A DNA stretch of 64,000 nt from CAYVBJ01 sp964415185 (lineage in GTDB: Bacteria; Bacteroidota; Rhodothermia; Balneolales; Balneolaceae): positions 1 through 64,000 of the forward strand of contig CAYPZI010000004.1 of NCBI GenBank assembly GCA_964415185.1, read 5' to 3'. The first letter of the stretch is position 1. The number at the start of each line of letters is the position of its first letter. Shown in pieces: positions 1-6,849 of the stretch. The position numbers were made by a program, and so were the translations under genes. Below the pieces are notes generated by a model. The model ran no database searches. It was not told the origin of the DNA and saw only the letters and a program-made list of their open reading frames with translations.

Positions 1-601
1 CGTTCAATTGAGAGTTTGTATATCTGCCGCCAAGCCCGCGAATAATAACGTATTTGCCATCCTCAACAGTAGCTCCTGTAATTCGTTTTACAGCAGCACC
101 TGCATCTCCGCTTCCGGTCTGAGAAATAAACTCGGCAGAAATGGCATCAGAAAACGCAAGAGATTTTTGCCTTTCACCCAAGAGTGAGGCTTCATTATTT
201 AGAATGGATCTTGCAGTTACAACAACTTCTTCCAGTTCCTCGGTTTTAGGTTTTAAGATAATATCAAGTTTCAAAACTTCGCCCTCAACTACTTCAACAT
301 CTTCTATGATTACGGTAGCATGGGATATGAAACTGGCTTTGAGTGTATAAATCCCGGGTACAATATTTTTAATTGTAAACCGGCCGTCAAGATCTGAAGC
401 ATCCCCCTGGCCGGTCTCTTCAATGATGACGGTTGCACCTATTAAAGGCTCACCGTTACTTTCATCAATAATTGTACCGCTAATGGAACCTGTCTGACCT
501 TTAGAATCAGACTGCATTGCGTACAGGTTTGCGCTTGTAACCTGTAATAAAACAGTTGCTAAAATTAAGATTATATGTTTCACTTTGTGCTGATTTTTCA
601 T
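1..601 (-). CDS. TonB-dependent outer-membrane receptor, N-terminal part (runs off the window)
   Basis: Only the first 200 codons are in the window; the gene continues past base 1. The ATG at 601-599 opens a signal peptide: basic start MKNQHKVKH, a hydrophobic core, and likely cleavage near residue 30 after NLYA. A carboxypeptidase-regulatory-like beta-sandwich follows at about residues 38-115 (GTIIDESNGEPLIGATV, DLDGRFTIKNI, PGIYTLKAS). Next comes the start of the plug domain, with VVVTAR and then KRITGATVEDGKYVIIRGLG. This is the standard layout of Bacteroidota receptors that import large substrates across the outer membrane with TonB energy. The substrate cannot be told from this fragment. 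The gene is separated from ftsH by a repeat-filled 638-bp gap. Confidence 0.9.
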   Translation of the reverse strand, partial: MKNQHKVKHIILILATVLLQVTSANLYAMQSDSKGQTGSISGTIIDESNGEPLIGATVIIEETGQGDASDLDGRFTIKNIVPGIYTLKASFISHATVIIEDVEVVEGEVLKLDIILKPKTEELEEVVVTARSILNNEASLLGERQKSLAFSDAISAEFISQTGSGDAGAAVKRITGATVEDGKYVIIRGLGGRYTNSQLN

Positions 602-772
602 TCTGATTGATTGTTGATCACAAACTACATCAGATACATTTCAGCACTGTTATGCGAACGTTATATAACCTTGAATTTTATGTTACCTCAATGTTAAGAC
701 CTCTCTATAAAGCAAATTACTAACAAGTTATCCACCAAAATTATGAGGGAGTATGCAAATTCTCAGGTGGCC

Positions 773-923
773 TTATGTCATGTCAAGAATAAAACTTCGG
801 GTAGTGTTTAAAGGAAACCCGCAATGTTTTTCTCAATTACCTTTTAGTAGTGCCTTTCTCATCGCTTTTTTTGAAAAGAAACATTGCGGGTTTATCCGCC
901 ATTTCATGTTTGACTTAACAGTA
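773..923 (+). repeat. Hairpin repeat, family 1, copy A1
   Basis: The left end TTATGTCATGTCAA (773-786) and the right end TTGACTTAACA (910-920) resemble inverted copies of the shared terminal motif. Inside, AAACCCGCAATGTTT at 815-829 pairs perfectly with AAACATTGCGGGTTT at 879-893 around a 49-nt loop. The copies at 4496-4623 and 56951-57075 carry the same stem with A-T instead of T-A at one position, so pairing is preserved while the sequence differs. The loop is unlike theirs except for the closing GAAAAG. It encodes no protein. It is either a non-autonomous mobile element or a structured RNA/DNA signal. Confidence 0.75.
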
Positions 924-984
924 GTGTCGTGTCAATCAAAACCTGTCAGATTTCAATCCACATTTGAACATTGACTTAACACGA
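922..984 (+). repeat. Short element with family terminal motifs, copy A2
   Basis: It begins with TAGTGTCGTGTCAA (922-935), the closest match to the family terminus here, and ends with TTGACTTAACACGA (971-984), an inverted near-copy. The 35 bp between them have no strong stem. It abuts A1 on the left, so it could be a deletion derivative. Alternatively its left end may be the true terminus of a longer composite running to 1222. Confidence 0.5.
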
Positions 985-1006
985 TTCAGTGGTTAAAAAA
1001 CTGTAC

Positions 1007-1064
1007 CCTCGCCGCCGGACTCCGATAGAGCAAAAAGCAGGCTGAAAGCCTGGTAGCAGCGAGG
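1007..1064 (+). repeat. Nested hairpin segment
   Basis: CCTCGC at 1007-1012 pairs with GCGAGG at 1059-1064. Within that stem, CAGGCT at 1038-1043 pairs with AGCCTG at 1047-1052 around a GAA loop. It is the most GC-rich part of the gap and sits between two family terminal motifs. No other copy was seen in the window. It could be part of the composite repeat or a small structured RNA; nothing in the sequence decides this. Confidence 0.4.
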
Positions 1065-1080
1065 TTGAAGATTGTGAGGT

Positions 1081-1222
1081 AAGTCATCGGACCGTGTCCG
1101 GCCTTTGACGGATGAGTTAACCCTTGAATCTTCGCAAGCATACAAATATGCTTGTTTTTTCGAAAAAACTCATCCGATGACTTTTTTCCAACAACCGTAC
1201 TATTAAAATTGACGCGACACTT
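1081..1222 (+). repeat. Hairpin repeat, family 2, copy A3
   Basis: Bases 1083-1117 are identical over 35 bp to 38717-38751. The element folds as a branched structure. GTCATCGG near 1083 and GGATGAGTT near 1110 pair with AACTCATCC and CGATGAC at about 1168-1182. A side hairpin CGGAC-CGT-GTCCG lies at 1088-1100, and an inner hairpin CAAGCATA/TATGCTTG at about 1136-1154 is followed by a T-run. The right end TTGACGCGACACTT (1209-1222) is an inverted terminal motif. On the + strand the inner hairpin plus TTTTTT resembles an intrinsic terminator, but no + gene precedes it. Confidence 0.7.
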
Positions 1223-1239
1223 GTTCAGGATTACACTTT

Positions 1240-3264
1240 CTACCGGTTTGTTTCAGAACCGTCTTTTTCTTTAGAAGGCTTTAACATAGAGCCATTCCCT
1301 GATTGAACAGATTTATCATCATCAAAAATGCCTTCCGGATAGTTGCCATGAGGGCGGTCGCCCAGAAGGTCTCGTAAGTCATGCGGGGAAAGAACTTCCC
1401 TCTCGAGAAGTGTATGGGCCATTTCTTCAAGCTTATCCTTGTGTTTTATCAGAAGGTCAAAAGTGCGCTTGTAATTCTTCTTTATAATTTTCTGTACAGC
1501 CTGGTCTATTCTCTCGGCAGTTTTTTGCGAATATTTCTTGTTGAAACCAAAGCTGTTATCCGGGCTTGACGAGTCTTTGAGGGATACATAACCCAGCTCT
1601 TCACTCATCCCGAATTCAGCTACCATGGCAAAAGCCATGTTGGTGATTCGCTCAAGGTCGTTTTGGGCTCCGGTTGAAATTCTACCAAAAATGATCTCTT
1701 CAGCCACACGCCCGCCGAGCAAGGCACAGATTTTATCGTCAAGTTCTTCTGTTGTCATGAGAAAACGGTCTTCAAGCGGAGTTTGCAGCGTATAACCAAG
1801 TGCTGCCAGTCCCCGCGGCACGATGCTTACTTTCAGAACCGGGTCCGTATGTTCGAGGTACCATCCGACAATAGCATGGCCAGACTCATGATAGGCAACA
1901 ATCTTACGCTCTCTCGGGCTGATCAATTTGTTTTTCTTTTCAAGGCCCGCAACAACCCGCTCGATGGCATCCTGGAAATCAACCATCTCCACTGTATTTT
2001 TTCCTCTTCTTGCGGCAAGCAGTGCAGCTTCATTGCATAAATTCGCAAGTTCTGCGCCTGCAAAGCCCGGTGTTTGAGAGGCTAAGAGCTTCAGATCGAT
2101 ATCCTGGCTCAGTTTTAATTTTCTTGCGTGTACTTCAAGCACTTTCACTCTTCCGTTCAGATCCGGCTTATCCACAAGTATCTGCCGGTCGAAACGCCCT
2201 GGGCGTAACAAAGCGGAATCAAGCACATCGGGACGGTTTGTAGCCGCCATAATAATGACCCCTTTATCCGAATCAAACCCATCCATTTCGTTCAAAAGCT
2301 GGTTCAGGGTATTTTCGCGTTCGTCATTCGAGCCCATCATCATTCCTCTTCCACGGCTGCGGCCAATAGAATCAATTTCATCAATAAAAACAATACACGG
2401 AGCTTTTTCCTTTGCCTGTTTAAACAGGTCTCTTACACGGGCTGCACCAACTCCCACAAACATTTCAACAAAGTCGGAACCGCTTAATGAGAAAAATGGA
2501 GTATCCGCCTCACCGGCCGTTGCCCTCGCCAAAAGCGTTTTGCCCGTTCCGGGTGGGCCAACCAACAGAACCCCTTTAGGCAGGGACCCGCCAAGTTTGG
2601 TGAATTTTTTGGGATTTTTAAGAAACTCAACAACCTCTTCAACTTCTTCTTTTGCCTCCTCAAGTCCGGCAACATCTTTAAAAGAAACCTTGTTTTCCGA
2701 CTGTTTGTCGTAAAGTGATGCTTTGTTTTTGCCAATACTGAGCACCTGTTGGCCGGGGTTCATCCGGCGGAATATAAACACCCAGAATGCTACAAGAAGA
2801 GCGATGGGGATCAGCCAGATGAGGATTCCGCTGAACCAGTCTTCCTCAATCCTAACATCATATACTACGTTATTCTCATCCAAAACAGCCCTGATTTCGT
2901 CACCCTCTAACATCGTTGTAGTAAACCGGTCGTTCTCCTGTTCACCGGTAATCTGCCAGGCTACATCAGACTGTGGCTGACGTTCAATAACGCCTTCCTG
3001 GAATGCTTTTTCCGAATACCTGCCCCGGATTTCACGGCTATTAACAATGGTGATTTCATCAACATATCCATTCTCAACATATTCCAGAAATTCACTGTAC
3101 TTAAGCCTGTTGGTATTTTCACCCGGAACCATGTAAAATTGAAAGGCAATTAGTACCAGGAAGAGTACGACATAAATCCAGACAGGAAATTTCGGTTTTT
3201 TCTTGTCATTCTTCTGTTCCTGAGATGGAAAATTCGGTTTTGATTTATTACTTCGCTTTGGCAT
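1240..3264 (-). CDS. ftsH: ATP-dependent zinc metalloprotease FtsH
   Basis: A membrane-anchored AAA+ protease that extracts and degrades membrane and short-lived cytosolic proteins as a hexamer. The 674 residues show two transmembrane segments (about 28-46 and 146-167) flanking a small periplasmic domain. The AAA module has Walker A GPPGTGKT (237-244), Walker B VFIDEID (293-299) and the second region of homology around RPGRFDR. The protease motif is HESGH (460-464), and a downstream GAQNDLERIT segment supplies the third zinc ligand. The N-terminus is unusually lysine-rich and the C-terminus is a polar tail. The length is normal for the family. The gene lies 114 bp downstream of thiL on the same strand, and its stop codon is 17 bp from the end of repeat A3. 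Confidence 0.98.
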   Translation of the reverse strand: MPKRSNKSKPNFPSQEQKNDKKKPKFPVWIYVVLFLVLIAFQFYMVPGENTNRLKYSEFLEYVENGYVDEITIVNSREIRGRYSEKAFQEGVIERQPQSDVAWQITGEQENDRFTTTMLEGDEIRAVLDENNVVYDVRIEEDWFSGILIWLIPIALLVAFWVFIFRRMNPGQQVLSIGKNKASLYDKQSENKVSFKDVAGLEEAKEEVEEVVEFLKNPKKFTKLGGSLPKGVLLVGPPGTGKTLLARATAGEADTPFFSLSGSDFVEMFVGVGAARVRDLFKQAKEKAPCIVFIDEIDSIGRSRGRGMMMGSNDERENTLNQLLNEMDGFDSDKGVIIMAATNRPDVLDSALLRPGRFDRQILVDKPDLNGRVKVLEVHARKLKLSQDIDLKLLASQTPGFAGAELANLCNEAALLAARRGKNTVEMVDFQDAIERVVAGLEKKNKLISPRERKIVAYHESGHAIVGWYLEHTDPVLKVSIVPRGLAALGYTLQTPLEDRFLMTTEELDDKICALLGGRVAEEIIFGRISTGAQNDLERITNMAFAMVAEFGMSEELGYVSLKDSSSPDNSFGFNKKYSQKTAERIDQAVQKIIKKNYKRTFDLLIKHKDKLEEMAHTLLEREVLSPHDLRDLLGDRPHGNYPEGIFDDDKSVQSGNGSMLKPSKEKDGSETNR

Positions 3265-3378
3265 CTATAAAATTTTCAATTAAAACATAAGCACCCAAGA
3301 TAATGTTTTTTACTGAAACGTGCGTTCCCTTATTAAAAACACTTAAGGCAGAATGTTGGTCTCTAACGGTTATTTTTG

Positions 3379-4428
3379 CTACTTATTTGATCCCTGAACA
3401 GCAGTCTCAATTTGTATCGTTTCGTCGGTTCCGCTCTTGATTAAAATCCCCTCACCAGGGGCAATGGTCTTGCCTATCACCGTTACTTCACTGAAATCTT
3501 TTTCAAACTTTTCAGCATTTTTTTTATCTGTGGTAAACATCAGCTCAAAATCCTCTCCTCCGTAAAATGCATATTTATCTACATCTTCCTGCATCTCATC
3601 TGCAATTTTCCTGGTGTTCAGTGATATGGGAACCGCAGGAGAAAAAATCTCCATCCCTATTCCGGAAGATTCACAGATTTTTTTCGCCTCACTAATCAAA
3701 CCTTTTGAAATATCTATCATTGACGAGATGGTAATATCTTGTTCAGTCAATGCACGAATTACATCCAGCCTGGCGCGTGGCACAAGTTGTTTTTGGATGG
3801 CCTCCTGGTACTCACTTAAATCAGGCTGAAAATGATCCTCGCCACTCTCTTCCCATGCTTTTTTTTCTCTCATCAAAACCCTTAGGCCAGCGATTGCGCC
3901 ACCGAGATCCCCCGTCACACACAGCAGATCGTTTTCATTGGCTCCATTTCTGTAAACAACTTCATCGGCTTCGATATAACCATTTACGGTGGCGGCAAGA
4001 ACAAAAAGTTGTTGAGAAGCAGTAGTATCGCCTCCTATCAGCTCGATTTCATAATCCCGGCAGGCGCTCTGCACACCGCTGTAAAACTGGTCAATCATTT
4101 GTACGGAAATTTTGTTGGGCACTGCGATATCCAGCAAGATTTCGCCCGGAATGGAATTCATCGCACACACATTACTCACTGCTGTTGTAACGCACTTGTA
4201 ACCCAAATGATGCAGCGGGGTGTACGTGAGATCGAAATGCACGCCTTCAAGTAGAAGGTTGGAAGATTGCAAAAGAGCTTTCCCGTTTGCAGTTTTAATT
4301 ACGGATGCATCATCACCGATCCCTTTGATGGTAGATTCACGTTTTTTTCCTGATCGCTCTCTGAATATATCTAACAGAGATTCATAACCGGTTTCGTGAA
4401 TAGTTTGGAATTCGTTTTTATTTTTCAT
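3379..4428 (-). CDS. thiL: Thiamine-monophosphate kinase homologue with altered metal-binding residues
   Basis: Belongs to the PurM/AIRS-like kinase family; ThiL phosphorylates thiamine monophosphate to thiamine diphosphate. The full 349 residues align well with Bacteroidota ThiL: GIGDDA (36-41), LLLEGVHFDLTYTPL (58-72), IGGDTTAS (131-138), VTGDLGGA (171-178) and GGEDFE (290-295). Three aspartates that are normally conserved are changed. The usual TTDLL reads SSNLL (N57), SDxxAMN reads SNVCAMN (N86), and DISDGL reads DISKGL (K242). In characterised ThiL these aspartates help bind the magnesium ions. The reading frame is intact, so this is either a variant enzyme or a catalytically weakened homologue. 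The start follows directly after a repeat cluster. Confidence 0.85.
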   Translation of the reverse strand: MKNKNEFQTIHETGYESLLDIFRERSGKKRESTIKGIGDDASVIKTANGKALLQSSNLLLEGVHFDLTYTPLHHLGYKCVTTAVSNVCAMNSIPGEILLDIAVPNKISVQMIDQFYSGVQSACRDYEIELIGGDTTASQQLFVLAATVNGYIEADEVVYRNGANENDLLCVTGDLGGAIAGLRVLMREKKAWEESGEDHFQPDLSEYQEAIQKQLVPRARLDVIRALTEQDITISSMIDISKGLISEAKKICESSGIGMEIFSPAVPISLNTRKIADEMQEDVDKYAFYGGEDFELMFTTDKKNAEKFEKDFSEVTVIGKTIAPGEGILIKSGTDETIQIETAVQGSNK

Positions 4429-4457
4429 TTGATAAAAAAAAAGGCACTCACACCTGG

Positions 4458-4494
4458 TGTCTTGTCAAGCTTGAAATGCGGATGAGACATGACA
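4458..4494 (-). repeat. Miniature repeat abutting copy B head to head
   Basis: Read on the - strand it opens with TGTCATGTC and ends with TTGACAAGACACC, matching both termini of the family with under 20 bp in between. The phrase CATTTCAAGCTTGAC resembles CATTTCATGCTTGAC at the right end of copy B. It meets copy B in a perfect palindrome, GACATGACA-TTAG-TGTCATGTC (4487-4508). It is probably a deletion derivative or a remnant end. Confidence 0.5.
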
Positions 4495-4495
4495 T

Positions 4496-4623
4496 TAGTG
4501 TCATGTCAACTGTAAACCCGCAAAGTTTTATCTCGGAGTTGCTTCTATTTATCTAACGTAATGCCATTTCAGAAAAGAAACTTTGCGGGTTTCTTACGAC
4601 ATTTCATGCTTGACACAAAACTA
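4496..4623 (+). repeat. Hairpin repeat, family 1, copy B
   Basis: A 128-bp element with imperfect terminal inverted repeats TAGTGTCATGTCAA (4496-4509) and TTGACACAAAACTA (4610-4623), 11 of 14 matching. The internal stem AAACCCGCAAAGTTT (4514-4528) pairs perfectly with AAACTTTGCGGGTTT (4578-4592). Bases 4499-4601 are identical, base for base, to the reverse complement of 56973-57075. It lies between exbD (stop at 4663) and thiL (start at 4428), both on the - strand, so it sits in an intergenic spacer and interrupts no gene. No coding frame is plausible. Confidence 0.85.
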
Positions 4624-4662
4624 GTGCGAAATGCCTTTAAAATTTAAATTATGCAGTTTATC

Positions 4663-5109
4663 TCACATTTCCCGTTTGGTGGAATAGTTAATTCTGAGAG
4701 TATTTGCATGGCGCAGTTCTTGTTGCACATCCGTGATAATGCCAAACTCCGAATCTTTATCCACCCGGAGGGAAACAATCAGCCTGGGTTCTTCAAGAAT
4801 CTTGTCGTACATGATGTTCCGTATAGCATTGATATCGTCTACAAGAGAATCATCAATTTGTACTTTTGTATCACCCAACCGGTTAGGGCCAAGCCTTTCA
4901 GGGCCAATGTAAACATAAGTTACAAGCCTCTTCTGCTCTATTTTTTCAATATTTTCCGCATTTGTGAAATCAATCTGAACCTGGAGTTCAACTTCACGAA
5001 GCACAGTTGTTACCATAAAAAATATTAACAACATGAATACGATGTCGGGCATAGCCGACATCGGCACCTTGGTTTCGGTTTTAGATGATTTTTTTTCAAA
5101 ATGTGCCAT
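4663..5109 (-). CDS. ExbD/TolR family protein (second copy)
   Basis: An inner-membrane partner of a proton-driven motor. ExbD/TolR proteins have one N-terminal transmembrane helix with a proton-carrying aspartate and a periplasmic domain that couples to TonB or TolA. Here the MPDIVFMLLIFFMVTT helix at about residues 20-37 keeps the family aspartate (D22). The remaining 110 residues form the periplasmic part. The start lies 2 bp after the stop of the upstream exbD copy, so the two are surely co-transcribed. It is the last gene of a tolQ/exbB-orf-exbD-exbD set. Confidence 0.93.
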   Translation of the reverse strand: MAHFEKKSSKTETKVPMSAMPDIVFMLLIFFMVTTVLREVELQVQIDFTNAENIEKIEQKRLVTYVYIGPERLGPNRLGDTKVQIDDSLVDDINAIRNIMYDKILEEPRLIVSLRVDKDSEFGIITDVQQELRHANTLRINYSTKREM

Positions 5110-5111
5110 GA

Positions 5112-5651
5112 TTAGCCCTCATCTGGTTCTGCTATTGAAATTTTCTTGGGATAGAGATCCTGTATCTCCTCCTTCTGTTCCGTATTATCCTCCAATTGAG
5201 AATATGGCACACCGAATCTGCTCATGGAAGCATCGGTCCGGAGTTCAGCATAGGCGCCCATCACTTCATCAAGCATATCAATATATACGCTGTAAGGTGT
5301 CCGCCGGTCGGTTTTGATCGACACAATAGCATCATTCGGTGATTCAGACAGATTCGGGTCATTATTAGGATTGGCAACAAAATCTTTAACACGTTGCCGC
5401 ACATCATTAACCGAAACCGGTTCGTCATCCAGGAGAACCATTCCCTGTGCATTCACAAGAATTTTTAAGAGATTGCGCTCTCTTACTGGTGGTGGTTCAA
5501 TATCCTCTGGTATTGGTGGAAGAACCAGCCCAATACCTGTATCCACATCTATGGTTGTTACGACCAAAAAGAAAATGAGCAGAAGGAATGCGATATCGGC
5601 TAATGACGACATCGGTATTTCTGCATCTTCTCTGCTTCTTTTTCCAATCAT
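5112..5651 (-). CDS. ExbD/TolR family protein (first copy)
   Basis: 179 residues with the same layout as its downstream neighbour. A short cytoplasmic start MIGKRSREDAEIPMSSL leads into a single transmembrane helix ADIAFLLLIFFLVVT (about 18-33) with the key aspartate, then a periplasmic domain. The longer periplasmic region has a proline-rich segment (PPIPEDIEPPPV, about residues 45-56). Paired ExbD genes after one ExbB-type gene are common in Bacteroidota, and the two products may form a mixed oligomer. The gene is 5 bp from the small membrane protein gene upstream. Confidence 0.93.
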   Translation of the reverse strand: MIGKRSREDAEIPMSSLADIAFLLLIFFLVVTTIDVDTGIGLVLPPIPEDIEPPPVRERNLLKILVNAQGMVLLDDEPVSVNDVRQRVKDFVANPNNDPNLSESPNDAIVSIKTDRRTPYSVYIDMLDEVMGAYAELRTDASMSRFGVPYSQLEDNTEQKEEIQDLYPKKISIAEPDEG

Positions 5652-5656
5652 TATTA

Positions 5657-5926
5657 TCAGATTTTAAAAGTTCCGCGCATTCCTGTAAGAAAGATAGATA
5701 CAACCATGATTGCAATCATAACAATCATGGTAGCGATTCCGGCCCTTTCCATTCCACCGGTTATGCCATATGCAATACCGAATACTACAAATGGCACTGC
5801 CATCATTCCTACTTTTTTAAATTCAGATTTTCCCATTGCCACGCCTCGCACGCCGCCGAAAATCATGCCAATTACCCCAATTAATATCAGGCCGAGCGCA
5901 AGACCAATTGCAATTGTTTGAGCCAT
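5657..5926 (-). CDS. Small membrane protein inside the ExbB/ExbD set
   Basis: 89 residues, almost wholly hydrophobic. Helices fall at about 4-28, 39-56 and 62-82, with a short basic loop MGKSEFKK (31-38) and a glycine-rich first helix (GLALGLILIGVIGMIFGG). I do not recognise a named family. It sits between the proton-channel gene (49 bp upstream) and the first exbD (5 bp downstream), all on one strand. That suggests an accessory subunit of the same motor. The role is inferred from position only. Confidence 0.75.
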   Translation of the reverse strand: MAQTIAIGLALGLILIGVIGMIFGGVRGVAMGKSEFKKVGMMAVPFVVFGIAYGITGGMERAGIATMIVMIAIMVVSIFLTGMRGTFKI

Positions 5927-5975
5927 AATAAATTAACCTCCCGGTTATATTAAAGTTTTATCCGGTTATTATTAT

Positions 5976-6692
5976 TTACTCTTCTGTGTCGCTTCCTGAA
6001 CCTTCAGGAACGATCTGTTTACCCTGCTTCAGAAGCACAATAGAATCGATCAATGTGATAGAGCTTTCTTCCATTTCGGAAATCAGCCTGTCAATTTTAG
6101 ACACGCAGTAATTGTAGGCAACCTGAAGAATAATACCGGCAAGAAGGCCGCCGGCTGTAGTTAGAAGCGCAATTTTAATACCACCGGCTACAAGGCTTGG
6201 CGAAATATCAGCTGCAGCTTCAATTGCATCAAAAGCTTCGATCATACCGACAACAGTACCAAGGAACCCGAGAAGCGGTGCAATGGCTATGAACAATGCA
6301 AGCCAAACGAGCCCACGTTCAAGAAACCCCATTTCAATGGAACCATATGTTGTGATAGCTTTTTCAGCAGCTTCAATTCCTTCGTCAGCCCGCATCAGGC
6401 CGGCTTGAAATACCGAAGCGACAGGGCCTCTTGTTTGAGAACAAAGTTCCTGTGCAGCCGGAATTCCTCCGTCCTGTAAAGCTTCCTGAACGTCAACAAT
6501 AAATTTTCTTGTATTGATGTCGGCAAGATTTAACGTTATGATCCTTTCGAGAAATATAGCGAGGCCGAGTATCAAAGCGATAAGCACGGGCCACATCCAA
6601 TCCCCGCCTTCATTAAATTTTTCGACGATTACATTAAAAAATCCGGCATCTGCTCCAGATTGAAGAAAAAATAGAGCGATAGATGAAATCAT
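5976..6692 (-). CDS. MotA/TolQ/ExbB proton-channel family protein
   Basis: The channel-forming subunit of a proton-driven inner-membrane motor that energises outer-membrane transport or envelope maintenance. Of 238 residues, a first helix lies at about 34-52 (WPVLIALILGLAIFLERII). The conserved C-terminal channel domain has two more helices around 130-150 (LVWLALFIAIAPLLGFLGTV) and 170-195, including the typical GLLGTVxGM-like segment. It is first in the cluster with the small membrane protein and two ExbD proteins. No TonB or TolA gene is present nearby, so its exact client is unknown; TonB-dependent receptors such as the one at 1-601 are candidates. Confidence 0.93.
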   Translation of the reverse strand: MISSIALFFLQSGADAGFFNVIVEKFNEGGDWMWPVLIALILGLAIFLERIITLNLADINTRKFIVDVQEALQDGGIPAAQELCSQTRGPVASVFQAGLMRADEGIEAAEKAITTYGSIEMGFLERGLVWLALFIAIAPLLGFLGTVVGMIEAFDAIEAAADISPSLVAGGIKIALLTTAGGLLAGIILQVAYNYCVSKIDRLISEMEESSITLIDSIVLLKQGKQIVPEGSGSDTEE

Positions 6693-6849
6693 ACCTTTAC
6701 TCCGAGTTGTTTATTTTTGTTTAGGACTTTATGATTCAAAATGATAGATCATTTCATCTTAAATGTCAAAAGAGGATTTAAAAAATTTTTAAAAAATCAC
6801 TTCATTCACATTTTTCAAAGTCCGGTTATTAAATTACCCTCTAAAAATG

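Larger units (their letters stand above)
602..1239. other. 638-bp gene-free region between the receptor gene and ftsH, packed with hairpin repeats
   Basis: No credible gene was seen on either strand; the short open frames run across the repeats. Bases 602-772 are AT-rich and should hold the receptor's promoter and leader. From 773 to 1222 the region is a string of inverted repeats bounded by motifs related to TAGTGTCATGTCAA, listed separately. The last 17 bp lead into the ftsH stop codon. A DnaA-box-like TTATCCACC lies at 728-736 but stands alone. Confidence 0.8.

Noticed and set aside
728..736. TTATCCACC as a DnaA box
   Set aside because: One mismatch, isolated, and not accompanied by other boxes, unlike the group upstream of parA.
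753..974. Open frame of 73 codons on the + strand over the repeat region
   Set aside because: It runs straight across the inverted repeats of copies A1 and A2 and has no recognisable protein features; its openness follows from the repeat sequence.
773..1222. CRISPR array
   Set aside because: The repeated units are inverted, of unequal length and lack evenly spaced direct repeats; no cas gene is nearby.
2255..2713. 152-codon + strand frame opposite the ftsH AAA domain
   Set aside because: It is an antisense shadow with serine-rich low-complexity composition, while the - strand shows all FtsH motifs.
4651..5028. Long + strand frame opposite exbD
   Set aside because: It is the complementary frame of a well-supported ExbD gene and reads as no known protein.
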